Source: an uncultured Pirellulaceae bacterium (GTDB lineage Bacteria; Planctomycetota; Planctomycetia; Pirellulales; Pirellulaceae). From it: a stretch of 64,000 bases of DNA. The notes beneath the pieces are model-generated. The model worked only from the letters and a program-made list of their open reading frames with translations. It made no database searches and had not been told where the DNA came from. Positions 8,497 through 18,070 of the stretch are shown in pieces. A program made the position numbers and the translations under genes. Each line of letters opens with the position of its first letter. Positions within the stretch are counted from its first letter, which is position 1. Location: the NCBI GenBank assembly GCA_937941455.1, contig CALDHM010000029.1:1-64000 (forward strand), written 5' to 3'.

Positions 8497-9888
8497 CTAA
8501 TTGAACGGTCCCGTCAAATCCATGGTGAGCACCGTGGACTCGCCACGATCATTTTGCACATCGAGTTTGAGCAAAGCTCGCCCGGCGCGAAAATCTCGCC
8601 GCGGAGCCAAAATCTCCAAGTTGAAAATGCCTGTTTGCTCGCCGCTAAGTTTGACCTCGGGTTCTTTCACCGACAAGGTTGCGTCGGCCGGTTCCATGAC
8701 CTTGAATTGGAAGGCCATATCCTGTTCTGTGCGATTGACCAATTTGATCTGAATCATATTGCGGACGACTTGGTCTCCCTCCACCAGCGTGAAAGGATTG
8801 CCTCGCGGCCGCAACAGCGTGCCGTTGAAGGACAACTTGTTCCACATCAAGTAACCAAACAAAGAAGCGATCCCCAGCAACAGCAATGGATACAACACGA
8901 CTCGTGGTCGCAACAGGCTGTTCCCCAGTCCTTGATCCCGCAACTGATTGCTGTAACGAATCAGATTCGGAGCCCGGCCGATTTTCGCCATCACGGCGTT
9001 ACAGGCATCGATGCATTGCGTGCAGCCGATACATTCCATTTGCAAGCCCTTGCGGATATCGATCCCTGTCGGGCACGTGGTCACGCAGTTGCCGCAATCG
9101 ATGCAATCACCGAGGACAGGGAGTTGCCCCGCATTCTTTTTCAGTTTGCCGCGTGGCTCGCCGCGCTGCGCGTCGTAGCTGACGATCAACGACGCCTTGT
9201 CCAGCAGCACGGACTGCATCCGGCCATAGGGGCACATGATGATGCAAACTTGCTCGCGAAAATAACTAAAATCCAACATCATCGCCACCGTCACGAATCC
9301 CATGATCAGAAACGGCACAGGATGCTTCAGCGGCGATTGTGTGACCCATTTCAATAGCGTTTCAGCGCCGACGAAATAGGCCAAGAACGTGTTGGCAAGA
9401 TAAAAACTGGCCAGTAGGTAGACTGGGTATTTGAGAAATTTCAGGAAGGGAGGCCGATCGGCCCGCGGCTCACCACCGCGCCCCGCCGTCCCCTCGAACA
9501 AGCGCTCGATCGGACGAAACAAGAACTCCATGTACACGGTTTGAGGACAAGCCCATCCGCACCAGACGCGGCCAAACATCGCCGTGATCAAGAAGATGGT
9601 CAAGATCAGGCCAACCATGAACAAAGCCAAGAACAAGGTGTCGGTCGGCAAGAACGTGTAACCCAGAATGGTGAAACGCCGCGCCGGTATGTCGAGCAAA
9701 ATCGCTGGCTTGCCGCCGATCTTGATGAAGGGAAGCAGGGTGAAGAGCAGGATCAAAAAATACGCCACCACCCGCCGCGCCAACAGGAACTTCCCACGGC
9801 TCAGTCGCGGCTTGAGCCAGCGCCGAGTCCCGTCGCCACGCAGGGTCGAGAGGACTTGTTCCTCAGGTTTCAAGAGTGGATCGTTCAT
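8497..9888 (-). CDS. ccoG: Cytochrome c oxidase accessory protein CcoG (FixG/RdxA)
   Basis: A polytopic membrane protein with NapH-like helices (CGWACPQTVYMEFLF) and two 4Fe-4S clusters, DCIDCGNCVTTCPTGID and CIGCTQCIDACNA. A C-terminal Ig-like domain (about the last 110 residues) is typical of FixG. CcoG reduces copper or otherwise supports cbb3 assembly. The frame opens at a TTG (9909), but the ATG at 9888 is preceded by a strong GAGGAGG ribosome site and gives MNDPLLKPEEQ, so it was chosen (463 residues). It stands between ccoP and ccoH. Confidence 0.95.
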   Translation of the reverse strand: MNDPLLKPEEQVLSTLRGDGTRRWLKPRLSRGKFLLARRVVAYFLILLFTLLPFIKIGGKPAILLDIPARRFTILGYTFLPTDTLFLALFMVGLILTIFLITAMFGRVWCGWACPQTVYMEFLFRPIERLFEGTAGRGGEPRADRPPFLKFLKYPVYLLASFYLANTFLAYFVGAETLLKWVTQSPLKHPVPFLIMGFVTVAMMLDFSYFREQVCIIMCPYGRMQSVLLDKASLIVSYDAQRGEPRGKLKKNAGQLPVLGDCIDCGNCVTTCPTGIDIRKGLQMECIGCTQCIDACNAVMAKIGRAPNLIRYSNQLRDQGLGNSLLRPRVVLYPLLLLGIASLFGYLMWNKLSFNGTLLRPRGNPFTLVEGDQVVRNMIQIKLVNRTEQDMAFQFKVMEPADATLSVKEPEVKLSGEQTGIFNLEILAPRRDFRAGRALLKLDVQNDRGESTVLTMDLTGPFN

Positions 9889-9949
9889 TTCTCGATTCCC
9901 TCCTCGCAACGGTCACCGCATTGGGCTGCGGCAGATACCGTCGAAGCGA

Positions 9950-10546
9950 TTATTTTGCCTCGTATTTGGGCCACGGCGAAATTTCCGTCCCCTCCGCCGC
10001 CTTGCCCCCAGCCACGTTGGTTCCCCGCAGCGATGCGATGTAGGCAGCGGTCAAAATTGCGATATTCGGGTGGCTGAAGCGATTCTTCCAAGGAGGCATC
10101 GCGCCGTTGGCCGCGCCGTTTTGAATGACGCTGACGATGTCCTCGAGCCCCTTGATGGATTTGTAATAATTGTCGGTCATGTTCGGGCCTACCCCCCCCT
10201 CGCCGGCGATTCCGTGACATTGGACGCAGTTGGTTTTGTAGGTCGCCTCGCCAACCTTGCGATACTTCTCGAACGCCGGATCGTACATCGCCTTCAAGAT
10301 CGTTTGTTCGTTCGGCTCCAGAACGCCGATTTCACCGAAGCGTTGCACCATCACCTCGCCGAGGTGGCGATCGTATTCCGCGTGAATCCCTCGCCCATCC
10401 ACTCCCGAATGAAAGTAGACCCAGTATAAGGCTGCGAAGACGCAGGTCAGTACGAACAACCACTTCCACCAACCCGGCAAAGGGTTGTCGTATTCTTGAA
10501 TCCCGTCGTAGGCGTGATCCGATAGTAACTCGTTCTGCGTGCTCAC
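9950..10546 (-). CDS. ccoP: cbb3 oxidase subunit III (CcoP), single-haem form
   Basis: The N-terminal part is the CcoP-type anchor (YDGIQEYDNPLPGWWKWLFV, then a membrane helix). One cytochrome c domain follows, with the haem motif CVQCH and a Met ligand in GAMPPW. Proteobacterial CcoP has two such domains and about 300 residues; this one has one domain and 198 residues, a short form also known from Bacteroidetes-type operons. The GTG start at 10546 overlaps the ccoQ stop by one base, so translation is probably coupled. It would carry electrons from a soluble or membrane cytochrome c to CcoO. Confidence 0.93.
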   Translation of the reverse strand: MSTQNELLSDHAYDGIQEYDNPLPGWWKWLFVLTCVFAALYWVYFHSGVDGRGIHAEYDRHLGEVMVQRFGEIGVLEPNEQTILKAMYDPAFEKYRKVGEATYKTNCVQCHGIAGEGGVGPNMTDNYYKSIKGLEDIVSVIQNGAANGAMPPWKNRFSHPNIAILTAAYIASLRGTNVAGGKAAEGTEISPWPKYEAK

Positions 10547-10722
10547 TAGATTTCCTCCTGCTGGGGCTGGTCATGTAAAACAATCGCGGCATCCTGCGAA
10601 ACATCTTCCCGGCGCATCCGCAAGACTCGGTAGCAGACGGCCACGAATACGGCCAGGAAAATGACGAGGCCGATTTCGGGAAATACGGTCAGATCAGTTC
10701 CCGACAAAATCTTTTTGATCAT
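10546..10722 (-). CDS. ccoQ: cbb3 oxidase small subunit IV (CcoQ-like)
   Basis: A 58-residue protein with one membrane helix ([20 protein letters not shown]) and a polar tail ([19 protein letters not shown]), the usual CcoQ pattern. Its ATG overlaps the ccoNO stop by four bases (ATGA), and its stop overlaps the ccoP start by one base, so all three structural genes are tightly coupled. CcoQ stabilises the interaction of CcoP with the core. Identification rests on position, size and topology, since the family has little sequence conservation. Confidence 0.88.
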   Translation of the reverse strand: MIKKILSGTDLTVFPEIGLVIFLAVFVAVCYRVLRMRREDVSQDAAIVLHDQPQQEEI

Positions 10723-13169
10723 CGCGAGGCACCTCCGACCACTTGGCCTGCGGCCGGTAGAGACGCGCCGTTACCGGTCGATACGTTCTCGGGTGCCGCG
10801 TTCTCGGATACGGTGGCCGTTGCCGATGGTGGCTCCGCCACGGTTTTGGTTTCGCCGGTGTCGACTGGCGGATACGCGCTGGCGTCCTGTCCGAGCCGTT
10901 GCATGTAGGCGATCAACGCGATCACCTTGGCGTCCTCCAGCATGACGTATTTCTTGGGGTCGTCTTTGGCAGCGGGGTTGCTGGCGTCGTCGGGATTGTA
11001 GAACGTCCGATCGGGCCCGTTTTGGGTGAGCAGATCCTGGACGATCCAACGCGCTTGCGCCTTGGCATGGCTGACGGGGTCGGCCATCACATCGGGAGCG
11101 TACTCGGAGCCGAGTGCCGCCACGGCCTTGATCCGTTCTGGGATCGAGTTGAAATCGGATTTTTCAAGAAACAGATACTGATAGGACGGCATCGGAGAGC
11201 CCATCTCCGGCTTCCAGAAGTGCTGAATATGCCACAAGTTACTTTGCTTTTTCCCCTCGCGGGCCAGGTCCGGCCCGATCCGCCGCGAGCCCCACTGGAA
11301 TGGCCGATCGTGAACAAACTCATGCGGCTTCGAGTAATCACCGTAGCGCTCCGTTTCCGCAAACATCGGGCGAATCATCTGCGAATGGCAGTTGTAACAA
11401 CCCTCCGCAATGTAGACGTCGCGTCCGTACAACTCCAGCGGCGTGTAAGGAGCGAAGGCCCCTGCCTGCGGAATGTTCGTGCGAATCATGAAGGTCGGGA
11501 TCATTTCGAACGCCGACGCGACCACGACGGCGATGGTGACCCACACGGTGAAGCGAACCGGCAAACGTTCCCAGATGCGATGCCAGTGGAACTGCTCCCA
11601 CACATCGAGCTTCTTGCCGATTTCGAGCACGCCATCGATCCGCGGTTGCGGCTTAGGGGGGTCGACGAAATGCGACGATAGCGGAGCGGCGCGGAACACT
11701 GGTTCGTCGTAGACCTTCGGCCGAGTGCGCCACGTCATGAAATAGTTGTAGCCCATCAGCAATGCACCGAACAAATACAGCGAGCCTCCGATCGCCCGCG
11801 CCCACCACATGGGATTGAGCACCCGCACCGTCTCGATGAATTGTCCGTATAACAAGCCGCTGCCGTCCGGCGTGAAGGCCCGCCACATCAGCCCTTGAGT
11901 CAAGCCGGCCACATAAATCGGCACGATGTACAGCAACATGCCGATCGTGGCGACCCAGAAGTGCCAAGTCGCAAGTTTGACGCTGTACAGCTTGGTTTGG
12001 AAAATCCGCGGCAGCAGCCAGTACAACATCCCGAACGTCATGAAGCCGTTCCATCCCAAAGCTCCCGAATGCACGTGCGCGATGGTCCAATCTGTGTAAT
12101 GGGACAACGAGTTGACGCTCTTGATGGACAGCATCGGACCTTCGAACGTCGACATGCCGTAAAACGTGATACCGATCACGAAGAATTTCAAAACCGGGTC
12201 GGTCGCCACACGGTGCCAAGCTCCGCGCAAGGTCAGCAAGCCATTGATCATTCCCCCCCACGATGGCATCCACAACATCAGCGAAAACACCATCCCCAGC
12301 GACTGTGCCCACGGCGGCGTCGCGGTGTAGTGCAAATGGTGCGGACCGGCCCAAATGTAGATGAACACGATCGACCAGAAGTGTACGATACTTAATTTAT
12401 AGGAGAAAACAGGCCGCTCGGCCGCTTTCGGCAGGAAGTAGTACATCAACCCCAAAAAGGGCGTCGTCAAGAAAAACGCCACCGCATTGTGACCGTACCA
12501 CCACTGCATGAAGGCATCTTGGACCCCAGCGTAAATCGGGTAGCTCTTGAACCATCCCGCCGGAACCACCAAGTTGTTGAAAACATGCAAGATCGCAACC
12601 GTGACGATCGTCGCAATGTAGAACCAAATCGCGACGTACATGTGCCGTTCACGCCGCTTGATCAGCGTCATGAAGAAGTTGACCCCGAAGAAACCGACCC
12701 AAACGACGGCGATCGCAATGTCGATCGGCCATTCGAGCTCGGCGTACTCCTTGCTCTGCGTGATGCCCAACGGCAAGGTCAATGCGGCGGCAACGATGAT
12801 CAACTGCCAACCCCAAAAATGAAGATGGCTCAACAGATCGCTCCACATGCGGGCCTTGCACAATCGCTGCGTCGAATAATAGACAGCGGCGAACACGGCA
12901 TTCCCGGCGAAGGCAAAAATCGCCGCGTTCGTGTGCAGTGGGCGTAATCGCCCGAACGTCAGGTACGGCAAGCCCAGCGACAATTGAGGCATCACCAGCA
13001 GCAACGCCACGATCAAACCGACCAAAAATGCCACAACGCCCCATACGAGCGTGGCCAAGGCGAACATCCGTACGATGCGGTCATCGTAGCTGAAGGATTC
13101 CAAGTGCTGACCCCCGCTGTCGGCGTGAACCCCGTTTTCCAAAACAACTCTGGCCTTTTCCTCAACCAT
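10719..13169 (-). CDS. ccoNO: Fused cbb3 cytochrome oxidase subunits I and II (CcoN-CcoO)
   Basis: One reading frame encodes both core subunits. The CcoN part (about residues 35-530) has the haem and copper ligands in [39 protein letters not shown] and [15 protein letters not shown]. The CcoO part follows (about 560-770), with its c-type haem motif CYNCH near residue 591 and Met-containing [15 protein letters not shown] Ser/Ala/Pro-rich, probably disordered tail of about 50 residues ends it. The frame extends to 13241, but the ATG at 13169 has a GGAG ribosome site and gives MVEEKARVV (816 residues). It is the first gene of the operon. Such fusions are known in Bacteroidetes and some Planctomycetes. 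No clear FNR box was seen upstream. Confidence 0.95.
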   Translation of the reverse strand: MVEEKARVVLENGVHADSGGQHLESFSYDDRIVRMFALATLVWGVVAFLVGLIVALLLVMPQLSLGLPYLTFGRLRPLHTNAAIFAFAGNAVFAAVYYSTQRLCKARMWSDLLSHLHFWGWQLIIVAAALTLPLGITQSKEYAELEWPIDIAIAVVWVGFFGVNFFMTLIKRRERHMYVAIWFYIATIVTVAILHVFNNLVVPAGWFKSYPIYAGVQDAFMQWWYGHNAVAFFLTTPFLGLMYYFLPKAAERPVFSYKLSIVHFWSIVFIYIWAGPHHLHYTATPPWAQSLGMVFSLMLWMPSWGGMINGLLTLRGAWHRVATDPVLKFFVIGITFYGMSTFEGPMLSIKSVNSLSHYTDWTIAHVHSGALGWNGFMTFGMLYWLLPRIFQTKLYSVKLATWHFWVATIGMLLYIVPIYVAGLTQGLMWRAFTPDGSGLLYGQFIETVRVLNPMWWARAIGGSLYLFGALLMGYNYFMTWRTRPKVYDEPVFRAAPLSSHFVDPPKPQPRIDGVLEIGKKLDVWEQFHWHRIWERLPVRFTVWVTIAVVVASAFEMIPTFMIRTNIPQAGAFAPYTPLELYGRDVYIAEGCYNCHSQMIRPMFAETERYGDYSKPHEFVHDRPFQWGSRRIGPDLAREGKKQSNLWHIQHFWKPEMGSPMPSYQYLFLEKSDFNSIPERIKAVAALGSEYAPDVMADPVSHAKAQARWIVQDLLTQNGPDRTFYNPDDASNPAAKDDPKKYVMLEDAKVIALIAYMQRLGQDASAYPPVDTGETKTVAEPPSATATVSENAAPENVSTGNGASLPAAGQVVGGASR

Positions 13170-14089
13170 CCCCAATCTCCAAGCCTTGATTTTGGTGAAT
13201 ATGTTTGATCCTCGACCAGCAGATGCCGTTACGAAGATCATCGAGAACCAGCCCCGAAACCAAAATGTCGCTCGCGCTGCAAAACGATGTTGGTTTAGAA
13301 GCTGTCTCTTCAGTTGCTACCTTGATTCGCAATTCGCCTGGATTAGCAATTCGCGAATTCATGAATCCCCTCACCAGAAGCAAAGGCAATGCCAATCGCT
13401 TTTCGTGCGACGCTTTGGCGTAATAAACACTCGCCTAAACATCCGTCTTAGGTCGTTCGGCGACGACTTGTCATCAAGGTACCTCGGGATTGGCTCGACC
13501 GCCCGTGCGATTTCGCCTCCTTGAGCAGTGCGATTCCGCACGCTTTGCGATTCCGGAACGCGCCGTGGCGTCGCCAGTCCTCACTCAATTGGGATTCTAC
13601 CACTCCCGACACTCCGTTGGCGGACGCGTCAACGTTGCGTCACGTGCGATGAGGACCCGTGGCACCTATTGCATCGACATGCAGGACAGTCGCCGAATCT
13701 CCGGGCTTTTCCTCCTCATGCACCCTGTGAGTTTGTTATCAGCGGAGCATCGAAATGACGCCGCGGCATTCGATCAAGGTGTGGGTGCGCGAGCCATGTC
13801 GTTGGGCTGCCGCGAGTGGTTCGAATCGCCAAAAACCATGATTCGTGACGGTAGAATTTGCCCGATCAGCGTCTTTTCACGGGGAATTTTGTTTTTTCGC
13901 GTCCTGTTTTCGGCAAATACGGCGATAATTGTCGGTGTGGTGGTAAACTTTCCCATTCTGCAAAGTCGGTCGGATTCCGTCAGTCCGGCGTGGGCCATCC
14001 GGCAGAGGTCGCCGGTTGGTGTAGCACGGACGATCGTGCCGCCGTAAGAATTAGTTTCATCCGCTGCTTCTTAAGTGATTGCCTGTGAC
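13170..14089. other. Divergent intergenic region between ccoNO and the secA-like gene
   Basis: About 0.9 kb that should hold both promoters. An open frame at 13490-14047 has no recognisable domain and atypical composition, and is not called. A 12-bp perfect palindrome AATTCGCGAATT lies at 13348-13359 and could be an operator. No FNR-type TTGAT-N4-ATCAA site was found. Confidence 0.5.
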
Positions 14090-15970
14090 ATGATCGGAAC
14101 CGATGCAGCCTGGTTGTCCGCGACGCATCGCTACGCTGCGCAGTATCGTTCACTTCCCGACAGTAGGTTACGGCAATGCTGCCTCGATCTCGGCGGTGAG
14201 CTCCGTGAGCATCAAAACTTTCGGCTCACCGGACCGAAAATTGCCGCTTTGGTGCAGGTCGCAGCCTCCCGGACGCTCGGGTTGTCGCATTACGACGTTC
14301 AACTGATCGGCGGCAAGCATCTGATTGCGGGGAGTGTCGTCGAAATGCGGACTGGCGAGGGGAAAACGCTGACGGCCGTGATCCCCCTCGTCGCCCATGC
14401 CTTGTTTCGCCGCGGAGCCTTGTTGGCCACCGCCAACGACTACTTGGCTCGTCGCGACGCCGAGTGGAATCGCCCGATCTATGAGCTCCTGGGGTTGTCC
14501 GTCGGTACGATTCAAACCGAGATGGACCGCCGTACGCGTCGCGCCGCTTACGGTTGCGATGTCACCTACGGGACGATGAAGGAATTCGGCTTCGATTTCC
14601 TCCGCGATTATCTCTTCAAAAAAGAGGCGCGGTTCAATGCCGCCGGTGGGCTTACTCAGGCCTTGGCCAGCGGACCGTCCGACGCAGTTCCCGTGCAACG
14701 CGAGCCATACTTTTTGCTAGTCGACGAAGCCGACAACATCTTGATCGATGACGCGCGAACCCCACTCATCCTCAGCGGCACCCAAGATGCCGAGGCGCAA
14801 GCCCGTCAGGCGCAGATCTTCAAATGGAGTGCTGCGGTCGCACATGAATTCAGCGAAGACCAAGACTATCTCTACGACAAAGAGAAACGAAAGGTCGAGC
14901 TCACGATCGAAGGGACGAAGGTCGTTCGCTCGCTCCCCAAACCGGAATCGCTGAAGGGAGTCGGGCTGCTCGAGCTTTACGAGTCGATCGAGCGGGCCAT
15001 CCAGGTCGCCCGCGATTATCTGTTGAATCGCGATTATGTGGTTCAGAACAATGAGATCTTGATTGTCGATGAGTCGACGGGCCGGATTTCGCACGGACGC
15101 CGGTGGAGCCGCGGGATTCACCAAGCGATCGAAGCCAAAGAGGGACTTGAACCGTCGCCCGAGGCCAAAACTCAGGCCAAAATCACGGTCCAGGCCTTTG
15201 TCAACCGCTTTCCCGTTCTGGCCGGAATGACTGGCACCGCCGTCAGCTCAGCGGCCGAATTTCGCAAGGTTTACAACATGCGAGTGCATGTCCTGGCGAC
15301 CAATCGCCCGATTCGACAGGTCACGTTGCCGACGATTGTCTGCCAAACGGAGCAACAAAAATGGGAAGCCATCGTCGCCGAAATTCGCGAGATCTCGCAG
15401 CGAGGCCGACCGGTGCTGGTGGGGACCCGTTCGATTGCCAAATCCGAGATTTTGTCGAGCTTGCTGCAACGCGAGGAAATCATCCACCGGGTGCTCAACG
15501 CGAACCACATCGAAAAAGAGGCCGAGATCATCGCGACGGCGGGAATGAAGGGCCGAGTCACGGTCGCCACCAACATGGCAGGTCGCGGGACCGACATTCA
15601 AATCGATGACGAGGTACGTGCCTTGGGGGGCTTGCATGTCATCGGTACGGAACTGCATGAATCGGTGCGGATCGACCGCCAGTTATTTGGCCGGTGCGCG
15701 CGGCAGGGGGACCCCGGTTCCGTCCGGCAATTCATCGCCCACACGGACAGCCTGCTGGAGGCGGCTTTCGGCGTCGCCAAGGCCAATCGTTACCGCTCGA
15801 CGTACCAGCATCGCTCGGACGCGTGGTGGATCAAGCTGTTCAAGTCGGCCCAAAAGAAACTCGAACGGCGGCACTTCCGCGCCCGTAAAATTCTGATGTA
15901 TAACGAACGTGAAATCACTAAGAACCAGCGCGAGATGGGCTTCGATCCGGTGTTGGATCATATCGACTAG
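14090..15970 (+). CDS. SecA-like ATPase lacking the C-terminal scaffold (accessory SecA paralogue)
   Basis: The motor core of SecA is intact. It has DVQLIGGKHL, Walker A EMRTGEGKTLTAV (about residues 85-97), ANDYLARRDAEW, Walker B LVDEADNILIDDARTPLILS (about 211), the joint to the second motor domain VLAGMTGTA, NMAGRGTDIQ, and the arginine-finger region QLFGRCARQGDPGS. The protein ends about 90 residues later, so the helical wing and most of the helical scaffold of SecA are missing: 627 residues against roughly 840-1000. The tail is basic (KKLERRHFRARKIL). A paralogue with a special substrate is therefore more likely than the housekeeping SecA. Starts are ATG 14090 or GTG 14075, neither with a clear ribosome site. 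The next gene starts 66 bp downstream on the same strand. Confidence 0.88.
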   Translation: MIGTDAAWLSATHRYAAQYRSLPDSRLRQCCLDLGGELREHQNFRLTGPKIAALVQVAASRTLGLSHYDVQLIGGKHLIAGSVVEMRTGEGKTLTAVIPLVAHALFRRGALLATANDYLARRDAEWNRPIYELLGLSVGTIQTEMDRRTRRAAYGCDVTYGTMKEFGFDFLRDYLFKKEARFNAAGGLTQALASGPSDAVPVQREPYFLLVDEADNILIDDARTPLILSGTQDAEAQARQAQIFKWSAAVAHEFSEDQDYLYDKEKRKVELTIEGTKVVRSLPKPESLKGVGLLELYESIERAIQVARDYLLNRDYVVQNNEILIVDESTGRISHGRRWSRGIHQAIEAKEGLEPSPEAKTQAKITVQAFVNRFPVLAGMTGTAVSSAAEFRKVYNMRVHVLATNRPIRQVTLPTIVCQTEQQKWEAIVAEIREISQRGRPVLVGTRSIAKSEILSSLLQREEIIHRVLNANHIEKEAEIIATAGMKGRVTVATNMAGRGTDIQIDDEVRALGGLHVIGTELHESVRIDRQLFGRCARQGDPGSVRQFIAHTDSLLEAAFGVAKANRYRSTYQHRSDAWWIKLFKSAQKKLERRHFRARKILMYNEREITKNQREMGFDPVLDHID

Positions 15971-16036
15971 TTTTCAGGGACTGCCGTTGTTTTACTCTCA
16001 AATCCTTCACGTTAATCAATCCGATCGAGTACTAAA

Positions 16037-18058
16037 ATGTCACAAAATTACTCCGGCAACGCCACAGTCGAGCAAGTCAAACGCGAGGTGCGGCAGACGA
16101 TCGAGGAGCTACGCGAACTCACTCGCTCGGAGATTCCCTTCAACCAATTCTGCGAAACGTTGCTGGCCCGCATCGTCCCGCTAACCGGAGCCTATGGGGC
16201 CATCGTTTGGCAGTTTCAGGGCGAACCGGGATTCGCGCCGATCTTCGGCCATGGGCCTCGCTACCAAGTGATGGCCGCTGAGAACCAGCAGCACCAAGGT
16301 TTATTGTATGAGGTCGGCCGTAACCAGAACGGCTTGAGCGTCCGCAGCGAGGCCGTGTCCGATGCGCCAGAAGCCGCCAACATGCTGCTGATCGCCGTGC
16401 CGATCATGGATCGGCAAAATCGCTTCTGGGGAGTACTCGAACTGCTGCAACGCGCCGAGATCAACCAAGAAACCCAGACGGGATACATGAAGTTCACGTC
16501 CCAACTGGCCAGCTTGTTCGCCCGCTGGCAAGAGCAGCATGACCTGCGGGCAGCCAGCATCTCCGACGAGCAATGGGCCAACCGCGTCACCTTCGTGCGG
16601 GAAATCCACCGCACCATCGACCTCAACGAATGCACCTATGCGATTGCTAACGAGACGAGGCGGCTGCTCAAAGCCGATCGCGTGGTGGTGGCCGTCGAAC
16701 AAGGAGGAAAATACCGAGTCAAGGCGGTCAGCAGCCAAGATCGCTTCGACAACCGGGGCAACGTCGTCAAAAAATTGACACGAGTTATCAACAGCTCGAT
16801 CAAAACCGACACGCCTCTCTGGCTGACTGGCAATACGGACCAACTCCCCCCGAAACTTGCGGGGCAAGTTAACGAGTATTTGGACGAATCGCACAGCCGC
16901 ACCCTGGCCGTCTTGCCGCTGATCGTCGAACCTCCCAAGCCGAGGGACGAATTGACCCGCCGCTCGCGTGGCCGCCCCCGCAAAATCGGCGGTCTCGTCG
17001 TCGAGTACTTCGATCAAGAAGTGGCCGAGGCCGACGTGGAAGGGAGCCTGTCGTTGGTCAAATCGGAATCGACGGTTGCCCTGGAAAATGCCCTGGCGAC
17101 CAACTCCGTATTTTTGCTCCCGCTCTGGAGATCACTGGGTAAACTTCGCGATTTTCTCTGGACGAACTATCGCAAACGAACCATGGCGGCGTTGGTTGCC
17201 TTGGGTCTGCTAACCGCCGCGATGATCCTGTGGCCGATGGATATGAAAATCAAAGTCGATGGGGTGCTGCAACCCGAACTGCGCAAAAACCTGTTCGCCA
17301 AAATGGAGATGGTCGTCAAAACGGTTCATCACGATCACAACGCGAAAGTGCAAGCGGGAGACTTGCTGCTGACGCTCGAATCCGAGCCGCTTGATCAAAA
17401 ACTGATCGAACTGACCGGACAAATCGAAACCTTAAATCAGCAGATCGAGAGCCTGCGGCGGCAGCTGAACCAAGTGGACCGCTTTACCGAAGGCCCCCCC
17501 AATCAAACGGCGTTGCAATTAGCCGCCCAGCTCGATCAACTCGACATCGAACGCCGCGGGGTGCTGGAGCTCAAGCGAAACGTGGAAAAACAACGCGAGG
17601 CGCTCCAGGTCTTCAGCCCGATCAGCGGCACGGTCATGACTTGGGACGCCAAACGAAAACTCGAAGGGCTCCCAGTCCAGTTCGGCCAGCCGCTCCTGTC
17701 GATCGCCGATCTCAACGGCCGGTGGCAAGTAGAATTGCTGATTCCGCAAGCCCGCGCAGGATACATCCGCGATGCCCTGGCACGAGCGGGGGGCAAGGAA
17801 ATCCCGGCCGATTTCTTGTTGGCCACCGACCCCAACACGCGCCACAAGGGGCGCTTGGTGCGGATCTCCGATCGGGCGGAAACCAACGCCAAGGGACTGA
17901 CCGAATTCCGGGCAATCATCGAAATCGATTCGGAAAAATTGAGCGCTCCGCAGGCGGGTGCCGGCGTCGTCGCGCGGGTCAACTGCGGCCCGCAGCCGAT
18001 GGGCTTTGTACTCTTCTATCAAGTGCTCGATTTCCTTCGCACGCGAGTCTTTTTCTAG
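16037..18058 (+). CDS. GAF-domain and HlyD-type membrane-fusion (adaptor) protein
   Basis: Three parts are visible in 673 residues. The N-terminal 380 residues look cytoplasmic, with two GAF-like regions (about 25-165 and 185-360; for example MLLIAVPIMDRQNRFWGVLE). One membrane helix follows at about 383-402 (TMAALVALGLLTAAMILW). The remainder is a periplasmic HlyD/RND-adaptor domain. It has a split biotinyl-lipoyl-like region (VKTVHHDHNAKVQAGDLLL and FSPISGTVMTWDAK) around a coiled coil (about 450-525) and then a beta-barrel. A sensor fused to an export adaptor suggests that export responds to a cytoplasmic ligand. It lies 66 bp after the SecA-like gene and 12 bp before the M50 gene, so the three are probably one operon. 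Confidence 0.85.
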   Translation: MSQNYSGNATVEQVKREVRQTIEELRELTRSEIPFNQFCETLLARIVPLTGAYGAIVWQFQGEPGFAPIFGHGPRYQVMAAENQQHQGLLYEVGRNQNGLSVRSEAVSDAPEAANMLLIAVPIMDRQNRFWGVLELLQRAEINQETQTGYMKFTSQLASLFARWQEQHDLRAASISDEQWANRVTFVREIHRTIDLNECTYAIANETRRLLKADRVVVAVEQGGKYRVKAVSSQDRFDNRGNVVKKLTRVINSSIKTDTPLWLTGNTDQLPPKLAGQVNEYLDESHSRTLAVLPLIVEPPKPRDELTRRSRGRPRKIGGLVVEYFDQEVAEADVEGSLSLVKSESTVALENALATNSVFLLPLWRSLGKLRDFLWTNYRKRTMAALVALGLLTAAMILWPMDMKIKVDGVLQPELRKNLFAKMEMVVKTVHHDHNAKVQAGDLLLTLESEPLDQKLIELTGQIETLNQQIESLRRQLNQVDRFTEGPPNQTALQLAAQLDQLDIERRGVLELKRNVEKQREALQVFSPISGTVMTWDAKRKLEGLPVQFGQPLLSIADLNGRWQVELLIPQARAGYIRDALARAGGKEIPADFLLATDPNTRHKGRLVRISDRAETNAKGLTEFRAIIEIDSEKLSAPQAGAGVVARVNCGPQPMGFVLFYQVLDFLRTRVFF

Positions 18059-18070
18059 GTCCGTTGCCGC

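Noticed and set aside
8269-9357. 362-codon plus-strand frame
   Set aside because: Antisense to ccoG and ccoH; no recognisable domain.
13170-13300. FNR/ANR box in front of the cbb3 operon
   Set aside because: No TTGAT-N4-ATCAA or close variant was found.
13815-13845. tRNA T-loop-like sequence GGTTCGAATC
   Set aside because: No complementary T stem or acceptor stem around it; not a tRNA.
13490-14047. 185-codon open frame in the ccoNO/secA-like gap
   Set aside because: No domain, no ribosome site, Arg- and Ser-rich composition of the kind given by non-coding GC-rich DNA.
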